NCBI RefSeq assembly: GCF_040183065.1
Contig: NC_091120.1
Coordinates: forward strand, 192,280,627-192,344,626
DNA length: 64,000 nt
Origin: Periplaneta americana
Lineage: Eukaryota; Arthropoda; Insecta; Blattodea; Blattidae
Direction: 5' to 3'
The notes beneath the pieces were generated by a model. It was given only the letters and a program-made list of their open reading frames with translations. It ran no database searches and was not told where the DNA came from. Made by a program: the position numbers and the translations under genes. This document shows positions 23,012-33,125 of this stretch, in pieces. Numbering within the stretch: position 1 is the stretch's first letter; every line of letters starts with the position of its first letter.

Positions 23012-24806
23012 GAGCTGTTCCATCTCAAATCGACCGAAATATAGAGAAAATTGACCTTACAATTTCTAAATACTGTAACTTTAGTACAAAACAATAATGT
23101 AACTTTATTGTTTCAACAATAATCACTTTCTATAATCTAATTTAAATACTCCCGTCAACAATGGGATTTCCGCTCCACACAGCAACACAGTATTCGTTAT
23201 TTCACTCCACAGACGACAATGACAATTCATTTGGATTATTGTGAACAACAATGTACTCCTAATCTCAACTAATGTTCACAAAGTACTTTTACAGCACAAA
23301 ACTGTAAGTTCTAAGTTCACAGTTCGTTGCTTTGGCTAGTTCGTCTAGCTCATTGACTCAAGTTCACAGTATATCGAACCCAAGTCTTTCAGAGACAGTC
23401 CACTGAACTTCGAACTCAGGTCCCCCAACTGCAGTCCACTGCACTCGAACTCAGGACTTCCGGCGGCAGTCCACTGGCCAGGACGCTTGCTGTCCAAAAA
23501 CTAGCAACGACAGCTATCAGCTCACTTGCGTCTTCTGTTTATCAGTAGACCATAGTTTCGAGAAAGTACGATGCTCGAAATTTCTCCAGTTGCCGAGAAG
23601 ATGGCGCCTATCTAGACTTCTCTGGATTTCTCCCCTCAGTCACCAGCTGCTTTACTTCCCCCTCTCCCTTCGTCACGTCCGCGCCGCCTCCTCGCGCCCC
23701 CCTCTCTTCTGCCGGACGCGCACGAAGTTCCCCGAAGCGCCGAGACTATTCGGCCTCCCTTCACAATACAATAAAGCTTCTTTTGTATGTAGAGAACTGT
23801 GATACAATGCTTTGTGCAAAGTTTGAGGCATCAGACCTTCATAGTGTTTAAATTAAAAATATTTTAATTTATCGCATTTTCATAAAATTAGCAACTTTAA
23901 ACTGTTGTAGCTCCGAAACCCTTTCACCCAGTGATCAAAATCATGGTTTATTTTGATGCTGAGAAATTAAATTTTATATTGACATATAAACAGATTTTCT
24001 TACTTTCTATGGGAATGGAGAAATTTAGATTTTTCCTCATTAAGAAGCCTTTGCCAAGGAAAAAATATTTTAAAAATATATAGTTGGATTCCGCATTGAA
24101 AGTACAAATAAACACATTTTTTACTGATGGCACGTTGATAAGAAAGTATTGAAAATATCAAATAAAGAAAATAAATAGTACGCGCGTGAACTAACCAGCT
24201 GACTGTGAGGCGGGAGCTAGCCGAGGTAAGCAAGGCCAGGAGACATAAACACGTGATGTGTCGTCTAGCAGTCATGGCTGTGCTAGCTTTATCACAGATT
24301 TTCATAAACACAGGAGTAAAATGATGCCCAACGCTCGCTTATCTTCAGTGCGTGCGGTACTGCGCCGTTCAAGTCTAGGCGTGTGAAAATAATCTATTTA
24401 ATACCCTCGAAACTTATTGCCGTACCACTAAGCAAACATTGCCGAATCCCTCTTAATAATGCAAGGTTTTTTCTCAATATTTCTTTTACACATGGCCAAA
24501 AAGCCTAAAAGCAAGTAAAATCAGATATCTGTCTCTCTGTATACAATAAAAATAAGGATTACTTCTTACATAACCTACCAAATGTCAGCTTCAAAATGAG
24601 CTCTCGTTCAATGTTCTGCAGTAAATGGTTCCAGAGTTCTGAGCGCTGAAAGAGGCTTGTTTTTATAAAATACGCTAAATTTGTCGCTCAATAATATGAA
24701 AACCGTTTGACTTTCGGTGGTATATTTTTGAAAATAAGTAGGGAAAAAATAAGACTATAAAAAAGTGCGAGGTTTTGTACTGATCGATTTCATATGGAAT
24801 AGCCCG
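23012..24806. mobile_element. Probable TIR transposon, about 1.8 kb
   Basis: Left end GAGCTGTTCCATCTCAAATC and right end (reverse complement) CGGGCTATTCCATATGAAAT align with few mismatches, followed by a shared TCGA. TATAT flanks both sides (23007-23011 and 24807-24811). The right half (CGGTTTTCATATTATTGAGC-type sequence on the minus strand) is a phrase I have seen as dispersed insect repeat. The centre is GC-rich with short tandem units. No transposase is identified; a 103-codon minus frame (24000-24311) has no motif. Confidence 0.5.
23394..23490. repeat. About 35-bp tandem units, GC-rich
   Basis: CAGTCCACTG recurs at about 23396, 23432 and 23467, with CGAACTCAGG between, giving 2.5 diverged units. 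Confidence 0.7.
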
Positions 24807-24811
24807 TATAT

Positions 24812-24976
24812 AGTTGGGCGCGTAAATGGGTTAGTGGATAGTTAAGTGTATGAATGGGCAGATAGGTGGGTAGTTAAGTAGTTGGGTGAGTCAGTAGATA
24901 GATAGATAGGCTGGACGGACAATTGGTTGATTCTTTGGTTGGTTGGTTAGTCAGTCAGTCAATCAGTCAGTTAGAT
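24812..24976. repeat. Degenerate tetranucleotide repeat
   Basis: A run of GTTA, GGTA, GATA, GGTT and CAGT-type 4-bp words with no clean period, typical of an old microsatellite. Confidence 0.7.
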
Positions 24977-25350
24977 AGGCATGCCGGATTATTGATTGAG
25001 ACATCTCTTGTCTCGTTCAGACAAGACCTTCAATGACTTCTCTTAGTTTATCCTGTTCCATAAATTTTAAGTTTTCCCTTCACTTGCGTCTGTATGATTC
25101 GTTCTCATCTTTTATAGCGTCTGTATGCAAATCTTTTCTAATGCTGCATTTCTAAGTGGAAACCTCCATTTCACGCTTCGAGATTTCATTTCTGCTTTTT
25201 AAATTCCGATTTCTTGATACCTTTTGTAGCATTTAAACTTTATTGCATTATAAGAAGTGAGGACTAACTTCTGTTTAATTGAAAAGTTAGCGATTGTGAA
25301 GTGACGTAATTGTGGAGTACTTTAGTGTTAATACATTTTAAATACAATTA
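24977..25350. other. Unassigned spacer
   Basis: AT-rich; nothing recognised up to the TA|CAGGGTGGCG transposon end at 25351. Confidence 0.5.
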
Positions 25351-25492
25351 CAGGGTGGCGCAGGAAAACGGGAAATTTTGAATTAACGTAAATGGCACGA
25401 ATAAACACAGTACGAACATTATATATTGATGGAAGTGCATGTACATAATATGCCGTTTATGTTGCAATTATCACACAAAGTCACTTGTTATG

Positions 25493-25812
25493 TTACTTCT
25501 TAAAGATGACATCGGAAAGATGTGCTCCATTTCGGCGTACACATTCTGATAGCTTGGTGTGGAAACTCTGGAATGCTGGGTGTATCATGTCTCCAGTAAT
25601 GCCAGTGATTTCGTATTCTATCCTCTGTTTTAATTCAGCGATGGTTCCAGGACGTGTGCGGTACTCATTGCTCTTAAGTTGTTCCCACAGGAAGAAATCA
25701 CGAACACTTAGATCAGGGGACCAAGCAGGCCATGGAATATCACCATTACGTGACATGACGCGCCTTACAAACAATTGGCGAACGGCTTCCGTAGTTTGTC
25801 GAGCTGTATGTT
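25493..25812 (-). pseudogene. mariner-like transposase, C-terminal part
   Basis: Reads HTARQTTEAVRQLFVRRVMS, then DIPWPAWSPDLSVRDFFLW and, near the end, NGAHLSDVIFKK with a stop at 25493. PWPAxSPDLxxxDFFLWxxLK is the block holding the third acidic residue of mariner-like DD(D/E) transposases, and HLxDIIFK is the usual terminus. The region is open but lacks the N-terminal DNA-binding domain and the first two aspartates. Confidence 0.85.
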
Positions 25813-25815
25813 GCT

Positions 25816-25917
25816 ATGCTTGAAACATTCTATGCACCGAGACTGCACGATCTTAACATCGAAAACATGTGGTTTCAGCAGGACGGAGCCATGTCACATA
25901 CTGATCGAGAATTTTAT
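25816..25917 (+). pseudogene. mariner-like transposase, segment with second catalytic Asp
   Basis: Reads MLETFYAPRLHDLNIENMWF then QQDGAMSHT. WFQQDGAxxHT is the conserved block holding the second catalytic aspartate in this transposase group and normally precedes the fragment found on the opposite strand. Both pieces overlap by the HTA/HTD residues, so the break is close to that point. Confidence 0.8.
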
Positions 25918-25920
25918 ATC

Positions 25921-27180
25921 TTCTACTTCCCTTTTCTTTCTTCTGCTTTTCTTTTCTTTCTACTGCTTTCCTTTTCTTTCTTCTTGTGTGCTGTTCTTTT
26001 TTCTGCTTTCCTTTTAATTCTCTTTATATTTTCTTCCTTTTTGCCTTTCTTTTCTTCTGCTTTCCTTTTCTTTTCTTTATTTTTTCTTTGTTCTCCTTTC
26101 CTTTTTCTTTTCTTCTTTTTTCTGCTTTCCTTTTTCTTCTTCTCCTTCCCTTTGCTTTCTTATTTCCTTTCCTTTTGCTTTCCTTTTTCTTTCTTCCCTT
26201 TTCTTTCTTGCCTTTTCTTTCTTCTCCTTTCCTTTTTCTTTTTTCCTTTTCTTCTGTTTTTCTGTTTCTTCGTCTTCCCTTTTCTTTTCTCTTTTCCCTT
26301 TTTTGCTTTCCTTTTCGTTTCTTCTTCTTTCCGTTTCTTTCTCTTTTCCTTTCTCTTTTTTCCTTTCCTTTCCTTCTCCTTTCCTTTTCTTTTTTCTTCT
26401 GCTTTCCTTTTTCTTTTTTTGCATTTCTTCGCTTTCCTTTTTCTTCTTCTTCTTCCCTTTTCTTTCTTAATTCCTTTTCCTTTGCTTTCCATTTTCTTTC
26501 TTCTCCTTCCCTTTTCTTTTTCTTTTTTTTCTTCTTCTCCTCTTTTCTTTCTTATTTCCTTTCCAGTTGTTTTCCTTTTGCTTTCCCTTTTCTTTCTTTT
26601 TCTTTCTTCTCTTTTCTTCCTTATGTTTTCGTTTTTCTTTCTTTTCCTTTCCTTTTCTTTCTTTTTTCCTTTCCTTTCCTTCTGCTTTTCTTTACCTTCT
26701 CCTTTCCTTTTCTTTCCTTTTTCTTTATTCTCCTTCCCTTTTCTTTATCCTTTCATTTTCTTTCCTTTTTCTTTCTTCTCCTTCCTTTTTCTTTTTCTTT
26801 CTTTTGCTTTCCTTTTTCTTTCTTCTTCCTTTTTCTTTCTTTTTCTTTCTTCTGCTTTCAATTTTCTTTCTTCTCATTCCCTTTTATTTCTTTTTTCCTT
26901 TCATTTCTTGTTTTCTTTTTCTTCTTTTCTTTATTTTGTTCCTTTCCTTTCTTGTGATTTTCTTTGTCTTTCTTCTCCCCTACTTTTCTTTCTTTTTTTA
27001 CTTTCCTTCTGCTTTTCTTTTTATTTCTTCTCCTTTCCTTGTCTTTTCTCATCTTTTTTCTTTCCTTTCTTTGTCCTCTCACTTCACGACCTTCAATTTG
27101 TGTTTCTTTTCTTTCCTTTTGTTTCCGTTATTTCCATTACATTTTTCCTCTCTTCTCTGTACCTAATTTTTCTTGCCCTA
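25921..27180. repeat. Polypyrimidine tract, about 1.26 kb
   Basis: Almost only C and T on the plus strand, in CCTTTTCTTTCTT-like units with no fixed period, becoming mixed after about 27080. All plus frames are open for long stretches (F, L, S, P) and minus frames read K, E, R, G. These are compositional and are not annotated as genes. Such mirror-rich tracts can form triplex DNA. Confidence 0.95.
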
Positions 27181-27958
27181 ATATAGACTCAATTTTATTC
27201 TTTTGGCGTTTGTTTCATTATCGCCTAAACGTACGTTACTTTTTCTTTTCCTTACTCATTCCATCTCACATTACCTCACTTCTCATCTTTACTAGTCATG
27301 CCCATATCATATTCGCAATCCACCCCATACCGACTTCCTCATTATGCCATTGCCCCATTATCGCATTTAACCTCATAGTCTCTTAAAAGCCTCCGTAATT
27401 AAAAAGAGCCATTCAACAAAGAATTTCCGTCAGCATTATCTCCGATGCACACCTATTAGTGACGTAACGTATACATAATTAACTGTTTCAAAGGAATGTT
27501 GTTTATTTCTGCATTGCCGTCAATTTGTCTGAATAACGAGCGGGAATGGCACAGAACCCATTACCCACCCAGTCGCGACTTGATGGCTTTGTACTCCGCG
27601 CGGCGCTCCAAACATTTAAAAGTAATCACTCCCTTTGTCAACTAGGTTACACATTTCAATTTCTCTTGAAAGCGAGTGTCCGTTTTCCCAGAATGGCCCG
27701 CGGCATGTGTTAAAAAACAAGCATAACAACATATTTGCATGTCAAAGCGCACTAATACGCGATAGGTTTCAATTTGAGATCCATGTACTTGGCTCGCAAT
27801 TAGTGTTCTATTAAGAGTGTGTGCACAGGCTGATTCGACGCTTCTGGAGCGTGAATACTTTGGGATACATTCAGCTTGTGATCCTAGATCTGTCTCCAAA
27901 CTAACGCTGAGAGCTCTGTAATGTCGACAAATGTTCAAGTATTTACTATATCTTTCTA
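27181..27958. other. Unassigned spacer
   Basis: A 98-codon minus frame (27642-27938) has no motif. No TIR or TSD was seen. Confidence 0.4.
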
Positions 27959-28180
27959 ACTTGTTTACTGTTTATTATTTGCAGATGACACAAGTATAGT
28001 AATTACACCCAGTAACTCGAACACATTCCAATTTTCAACAGAGACAATTCTCCTCAAAATATGTGATTGGTTCTCAGCCAATAAATTAGTATTAAATTGT
28101 AATAAAACTAACATAATCCAGTTTAAATCCTGTCCAAATTCAACCTCGCAAATTTCAAGAGCAATAATTAGTAACACTGA
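27959..28180 (+). pseudogene. LINE reverse transcriptase fragment (motif C)
   Basis: Reads LVYCLLFADDTSIVITPSNS, then CDWFSANKLVLNCNKTNIIQF. FADDTS is RT catalytic motif C, and WFxxNKLxLNxxKT is the block that follows in Jockey/CR1-type LINEs. Only about 75 codons remain. The antisense strand is also open, which hides the true coding direction. It is not from families A, B or D. Confidence 0.8.
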
Positions 28181-28940
28181 ACAACAAATTTTTACTTTTT
28201 TCTTGCTCCGAAATAAATATAGGTGAATATTACTAATATGTATGCCCTAAATCTGAATTTAAAATCCAAATTGCCCCATAACGTACTATTTTTCGGGACA
28301 AGCGAATTGAATTTTTTATGAAAAACTTATCTTTTTTTAATTTTTCATTGCTACTGATAAAATTACAACACACAAAATGCCTCGTAATACTTGAAAAAAT
28401 GTGTACTAGATACAGAAAGGATGTTACATAGTTTAAAACACAACACCAATAAAATTATTTCATGCGTATAATGAGGAAAATCAAGTTACATTTAAAACAA
28501 TTCTCTAGATGACTTCTGTTTATAACTAGAACCGGGACTATCTTTTACAAGGGACCAACAATAGTCTGCGAGCATGCTGGATGATGATCTTGCTTTATAT
28601 CGCCTTTCCATTTCAGATATTTCTTGATGATATCTTTCTCCATACTCGTCGCTTATGTTCTATGTAGTTGTCTACCCTAGAATTTCCAAGGAAATTTGAG
28701 AAAACAACTTTAAAAGCACTCTATGCCATTTTTTTTTCTGTAATGGGAAGTTTTTCCTCAAACAAAAAGTCAACCATAACTTTTAATTAGCCTTCACTCA
28801 AAAGGTAAACTTTTCTTTTAAATACTGAAAACCACACCCTTGTTTGTTCATTGCGTAGACCTCACTTTGAACTGTTCTGAAATTTACTCAATAGAAGGGA
28901 CCAATATCTGTTTACTTATTATAAGTACAAAAGAACATGA
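28180..28940 (-). repeat. Dispersed repeat R, copy 1 (uninterrupted)
   Basis: Aligns over about 760 bp with 58855-58913 plus 60065-60924. Shared blocks include TTGCTCCGAAATAAA, GGTGAATATTACTAATATGT, AAATCTGAATTTAAAATCCA, TTGCTACTGATAAAATTACA and TTTAAATACTGAAAACCACA. Its minus strand encodes the end of an uncharacterised, repeat-borne protein. Copy 1 lacks the hAT insertion of copy 2 and so records the empty site (CTAATATG, 28233-28240). Confidence 0.75.
28492..28655 (-). pseudogene. C-terminal fragment of an uncharacterised repeat-borne protein
   Basis: About 54 codons open to a TAA: ISDEYGERYHQEISEMERRY, then SMLADYCWSLVKDSPGSSYK. The SDExGERxHQ..ME.RY..ADYCW pattern belongs to a multi-copy family I recall from arthropod genomes, often next to transposon sequence. 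I know no function for it. Upstream codons are broken by indels. The second copy (60351-60584) keeps the ADYCW end but has lost the GERxHQ segment. Confidence 0.65.
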
Positions 28941-29414
28941 ATTAGTTAGTGGAAAAAAACACTATAGTTCTATGTTATAGAAATGAACATTTTCAGTTGT
29001 TTTCATAAAACGACTGTAGTTCAGAGACTTTTTTTTGTGAAACAGCCATTGTCCAGGACGATGGTAGCATTTACAAATATTCTATTCATATCATCTTGAA
29101 ACATTTATCCATACAATTTTAAACTGCAGTAGATTGGCAGTACTGCTTCTTACGTACACGGCAAAAGCCACCCCAGACAAAAATATTTTAGCACGTGAAT
29201 TGTTGTATTAGTTATGGAGTCACCTTTAAGTGCAGAAATAACCATGGAAGAAACGTAAGCAACAAAAGGAAGAGAAACAGTATATAATAAAGAAAAAGAA
29301 GATTAAAGGAGAGACACACTTCGGCTACAAAAGAGTATTTATTTTCTTAAAACAACAGTTGTGTATTTCTATGAGCAAATTTAAGTTTTACCGACTTTCT
29401 ACAATGCTTTAAGA
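28941..29414. other. Unassigned spacer
   Basis: AT-rich; nothing recognised. Confidence 0.45.
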
Positions 29415-30041
29415 CAGCCGTGGCTAAAATACAATCGTGCGCCGAGCCACTGTGTAATCTGCAACGTGCATAGCACCTATGGAGGGAGGCGGACACCCGA
29501 AGGGGAAGTGAAGCAACTGTCTGACTTATTAACGGATTTTCATTTTCCTTACGTCAAGCACTTAAATATAATTTTATACAGTACAAGGCTACAAACTAAT
29601 GTTTAGTACGTGTAACGAAGAAAGAAATGAACAAGAAAACATAGGACACATTATCACAACCTAAAATTAATTGTCTTCAGAATGTCTCTGCGACAAAGTT
29701 TCAAAATCAGGAATTATGTCACTTACTGCCAGTCGTAGTTGACCACAAACGTATTTGTCTGTCAGTCGTGATCTAATTTGGTTTTTACTATTTTCATTGT
29801 TGAAAATAATTTTTCACAAACGTAAGTTGTAGCGAACGTGGCTTCAAAAGAGCAAGCGAAAGAACGAAGGTTCGGATATTTATTTTTTGGCAAAGATTTG
29901 AAAAGTTCAAAATTTGTCAAGTCCTTACATCTAGCTTTCATTTAACATCATATTGTAAATCTGTGAGTTTAAATTGAAGATCTAACCGCATTATTCGTAC
30001 ATCTGCTGAAAAAGGATCGACGTACAGAGATGATGATTGTG

Positions 30042-30075
<34 letters not shown>

Positions 30076-30424
30076 ACCTTTTAATGTTTCATAAGTGACA
30101 TGTAGTATAATGCCATTTTATGTTATACAACCGTTTCCTCGTAATACTTGTGAACAAATCATACATTTAATATTCTCATCATATTGGCAGCAAAAAATGC
30201 GTCCTCCCATCCTACTTGGAACTTTCGTTTTTGTAGGGGTACATGGTTTCGAAAGAGACATTGCGACGATACGCCACTCGCAGGTCAGAGACAAATACAA
30301 ATGGAACGGAGTTTGACTCCAGTGAGTGAGAGGGTGGGGGTTGGGGAAGGTAGGAAGCAAAGGAAATGCACAGCTATCATTGCGAGCCACAGTGTGCTCG
30401 TGAGTCGCATTTTCGCCACGGCTG
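29415..30424 (-). mobile_element. hAT derivative, 1,010 bp, internally deleted
   Basis: Left end CAGCCGTGGCTAAAATAC; right end, reverse-complemented, CAGCCGTGGCGAAAATGCGA; further GAGCCACTGTG-like similarity lies inside both. The 8-bp TSD is CTTTAAGA (29407-29414) against CCTTAAGA (30425-30432), one mismatch. The minus strand keeps the dimerisation end of a hAT transposase. An (AAT)n run is at 30043-30072. Open frames over 30095-30435 read the terminal region only. Confidence 0.85.
29650..30010 (-). pseudogene. hAT transposase C-terminus (GTF2IRD2/ZBED-like type), frameshifted
   Basis: Pieces in two frames: MRLDLQFKLTDLQYDVK, NFELFKSLPKNKYPNLRSF followed by FATTYVCEKLFSTMKIVK, then (after a frame change) RSRLTDKYVCGQLRLAVSDI. 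The order LQFxLxDLQ, KYPxLRxxA, TYxCExLFSxMK and RxRLTDxxL is the hAT C-terminal dimerisation region in the GTF2IRD2/ZBED5-like lineage. Stops and shifts make it a pseudogene. Catalytic aspartates are deleted. Confidence 0.8.
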
Positions 30425-30432
30425 CCTTAAGA

Positions 30433-31169
30433 TGATGATGAATTTCATACTTAAAGTGTCAACAGTACCCGTGCCAGATAGTTTTTTGTTTCTTCTGAAA
30501 ATTTATGTTTTTGGACTATGGTTGTTTTTCCAAGAAAAAAGCCTTCAGTTGTCAACATGGTTCTGTGCTCAAGTTCTAGTGTGTATTCATATCTCGCTAT
30601 GCCCCTTCATTTAGAGGAGAACTCCACGAAAATCTAAATAAAGGCCATGAAGTTCGAACAGTAATATACGTGCCTAACTTCTCTGTAAATGGTACAGAAT
30701 GTAATAAAAACATAATTTACGTCAATACAGATGGAGTATAGCGACGTACAAAGGGAAAGCATTGAAGTGAGCAGCAAATTGAAGGACGAGGCCTCGGGCG
30801 GGTGTGCGTTACGCACAATTTGGACAAGATTACGAGCTGGCTGATTAAACGCACCACGACTCGAAACCTCATTAACCGGCCTGAATACAATTACCGACTG
30901 TTCCAGTGGTGAATTCGCTGCTGATGACCAATCAGCCCAACGGCACTGCTCCGAGTAACAGCCCGACGACAAAAAGTTCGTCTCTAGCTGCAAACGTCTT
31001 TTGTATGCTAATGTGCTGTCTGGAACGCTTAAAGATGAGCTACAAATATGCCGTGCTGTGAGCAAACCCAGGACTGTCAAGTCAAGACTAGAGTAAGCAG
31101 CAAAGCCAACTTCACGATTACAACGAATTTCTCACGTCATAACTTAGCCGCCTCAAGGTCAGCGCTAAG
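30433..31169. other. Unassigned region
   Basis: A 148-codon minus frame (30634-31080) is the longest open stretch here that is not repeat-driven. It has no motif or repeat copy that I recognise, and it starts without a visible promoter. It is left unassigned. Confidence 0.35.
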
Positions 31170-32022
31170 GTAAAGGTGTAATTGATATTTTGTTATTTGA
31201 AGTGTTGTATCAGTGAAGAAGTGTGTTGTGTTAGTGAAGTGTGTTTGTGTAAGTGAAGTATGTTTGTGTCAATGAAGTGTGAAGTGTGTTCTGTCAGTGG
31301 AGTGTGTTTGTGTATGTGAAATATGTTTGTGTCAGTGAAGTGTGAAATGTGTTGTGTCAGTGAAGTGTGTTTGTGTAAGTGAAGTATGTTTGCGTCAATG
31401 AAGTGTGTTGTGTCAGTGAAGTGTGAAATGTGCTGTCAGTGAAGTGTGTTTGTGTCAGTGAAGTGTGTTTGTGTAAGTAAAGTATGTTTGTGTCAGTGAA
31501 GTGTGAAATGTGCTGTCAGTGAAGTGTGTTTGTGTAAGTGAAGTGTGTTTGTGTAAGTGAAGTATGTTTGTGTCAGTGAAGTGTGAAATGTGCTGTGTCA
31601 GTGAAGTGTGAAATGTGCTGTGTCAGTGAAGTGTGTTTGTGTAAGTGAAGTATATTTGTGTCAGTGAAGTGTGTTTGTGTAAGTGAAGTATGTTTGTGTC
31701 AGTGAAGTGTGAAGTGTGTTGTGTAAGTGAAGTGTGCTTGTATCAGTGAAGTTTTATAGTTTATAATGGCAGTGCAACGTATCTGAACAGTGAAATGTTT
31801 TTGAAGTGTTAGTGAAATCAGGATAGAATCAGTGAAATGTGTCGTAGTTCCAGTGCAGTGAGTAAGTTGTCAGCGAAATGAGTGTAGTGTTGAAAGGTAC
31901 TTGTGCAGGTATGAACATATCATACTCGTGGGTTTTAGTTCGAACTTAGGGTTAAGATACAAATTAGATTTACTTTAAATGTTATTTTAAGTGATCGTGC
32001 TTCATTTAATGTAGGAGCTCTA

Positions 32023-32090
<68 letters not shown>
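31170..32090 (+). repeat. Dispersed repeat (LINE-like 3' UTR), copy 2, with expanded minisatellite
   Basis: Same opening (AGGTGTAATTGATATTTTGT) and same later block (GTACTTGTGCAGGTATGAAC, GAACTTAGGGTTAAGATACA, then (ATT)n at about 32025-32090) as 18170-18690. Between them lies 31190-31760, a variable GTGTTTGTGTAAGTGAA / GTCAGTGAAGTGTG minisatellite, about 570 bp against about 100 bp in copy 1. The rest of the element continues past the insertions to about 33600. Confidence 0.85.
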
Positions 32091-32560
32091 GTCTTCTTCT
32101 TCAATTCAAGGGATAGATATATGCCTGTTCCGGCTTCATAGTGTGTCCGTCCAACGCTTCCTAGGTCTTCCCGGATGTCTTCTCCCTCTAGGTCTATAAT
32201 TCATCATTCTTCTTGGGATCCTTTCTGCTGTCATTCTATTGACATGTTCTGCCCACTGATCCCTATAATTCTTATTTTTTTTTTCTAGGGAAAATATCAT
32301 CAATTATTCTCTTATTTTATCATTTCTAATTTTATCCGATATAGTACACCCCTTGACTGACCTTAGAAACTTCATTTCAGCGCCCTGTAATTTTTTACTG
32401 TCAGCTGCAGTCATCGTCCAGGTTTCTGATCCAAATAGCGAAGATGGTACTGCCATTACTTTATAAAATTTAATTTGTGTTTCTTTTCTTGCTTTATTTT
32501 TCAAATTTCTGTTTATTGTACCACACAGCTGCTGAAATATGGGGAGTTTATTTTTGCAGT
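32091..32560 (-). mobile_element. LINE family D, 3' end, minus strand
   Basis: Minus-strand coding reads KFYKVMAVPSSLFGSETWTM, EMKFLRSVKGCTISDKIRN and, after a break, RDQWAEHVNRMTAERIPRRM followed by NYRPRGRRHPGRPRKRW. This is the C-terminal end of an RTE-like LINE (LYGSETWT, GRPxxRW). It ends in (TAA)n on the minus strand, shared with the (ATT)n at 32025-32090. The intact open part is 32304-32504; the rest has frameshifts. RT motifs are lost. Confidence 0.75.
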
Positions 32561-32587
32561 CACTTTCATGTTCATACGTGAATTATT

Positions 32588-32803
32588 AGGGGAGAGTCGG
32601 GTAGTATCGGACATCGGGTAATATCGGACAGTGGGCTTCTTTCATCTACCACCATATGGTAGTACCTGAATGACATGGTTACGTTTCTCTATGCGACATC
32701 ACAGAAACGTAACCGTATCAATCAGGTACTATCATCGTGTGGTAGATGAAAGAACCTCACTGTCCGATATTACCCGATGTCCGATACTACCCGACTCTTC
32801 CCT
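32588..32803. mobile_element. Foldback MITE, near-perfect 216-bp hairpin
   Basis: Arms of about 100 bp (32588-32688 and 32703-32803) are nearly perfect complements around a 14-bp loop. Each arm begins AGGG(G/A)AGAGTCGG and holds two 17-bp direct repeats, TCGGGTAGTATCGGACA and TCGGGTAATATCGGACA. ATT flanks both tips (32585-32587 and 32804-32806), a possible 3-bp TSD. No coding capacity. The twin 17-mers could be transposase-binding sites. Confidence 0.9.
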
Positions 32804-32828
32804 ATTAATTTATTATTAATTGTGTTTA

Positions 32829-33084
32829 GCCACCGGCGTGGCTCAGTCGGTTAAGCCGCTTGCCTGCCAGTCTGAAGTCACGCTCAGGCGCGGGTTCGAT
32901 CCCCGCTTGAGCTGATTACTTGGTTGGGTTTTTTCCCAGGTTTTTGCCAACCGTAAGGTGAATGCCAGGTAATCTATAGCGAATTCTCGGCCTCATCTCG
33001 CCAAATACCATTTCGCTATCACCAATTCATCGACGCTAAATATCCAAGTAGTTGATACAGCGTCGATAAATAACGAACTAAAAA
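32829..33084 (+). mobile_element. tRNA-derived SINE with perfect 11-bp TSDs
   Basis: The head has A-box-like TGGCTCAGTCGGTTAAGC and B-box GGGTTCGATCCCCGC. The body has GGTTGGGTTTTTTCCCAGG and GTTGATACAGCGTCGATAAA, the latter shared with the SINE at 6672-6916. The flanks are identical AATTGTGTTTA (32818-32828 and 33085-33095). Perfect TSDs suggest a fairly young insertion. It would be transcribed by pol III from the internal promoter and needs a LINE to move. Confidence 0.95.
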
Positions 33085-33125
33085 AATTGTGTTTATTATT
33101 AATTGTCATTATTGAGTGTAATTAG

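Larger units (their letters stand above)
25351..25920. mobile_element. mariner-like transposon remnant with an internal inversion
   Basis: The element end TA|CAGGGTGGCGCAGGAAAACG lies at 25349-25370. The minus strand from 25812 to 25493 encodes the transposase C-terminus. The adjoining plus strand (25816-25917) encodes the part that should precede it. The two pieces are head to head, so the element is rearranged. The other TIR is missing; the plus-strand piece runs into a polypyrimidine tract. Confidence 0.75.

Noticed and set aside
25816..27186. 456- and 323-codon open frames
   Set aside because: Polypyrimidine composition gives F/L/S/P-only translations; only the first ~34 codons (mariner fragment) are real.
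30634..31080. 148-codon minus-strand frame as a host gene
   Set aside because: No motif, repeat copy, promoter or splice evidence; cannot be told from chance.
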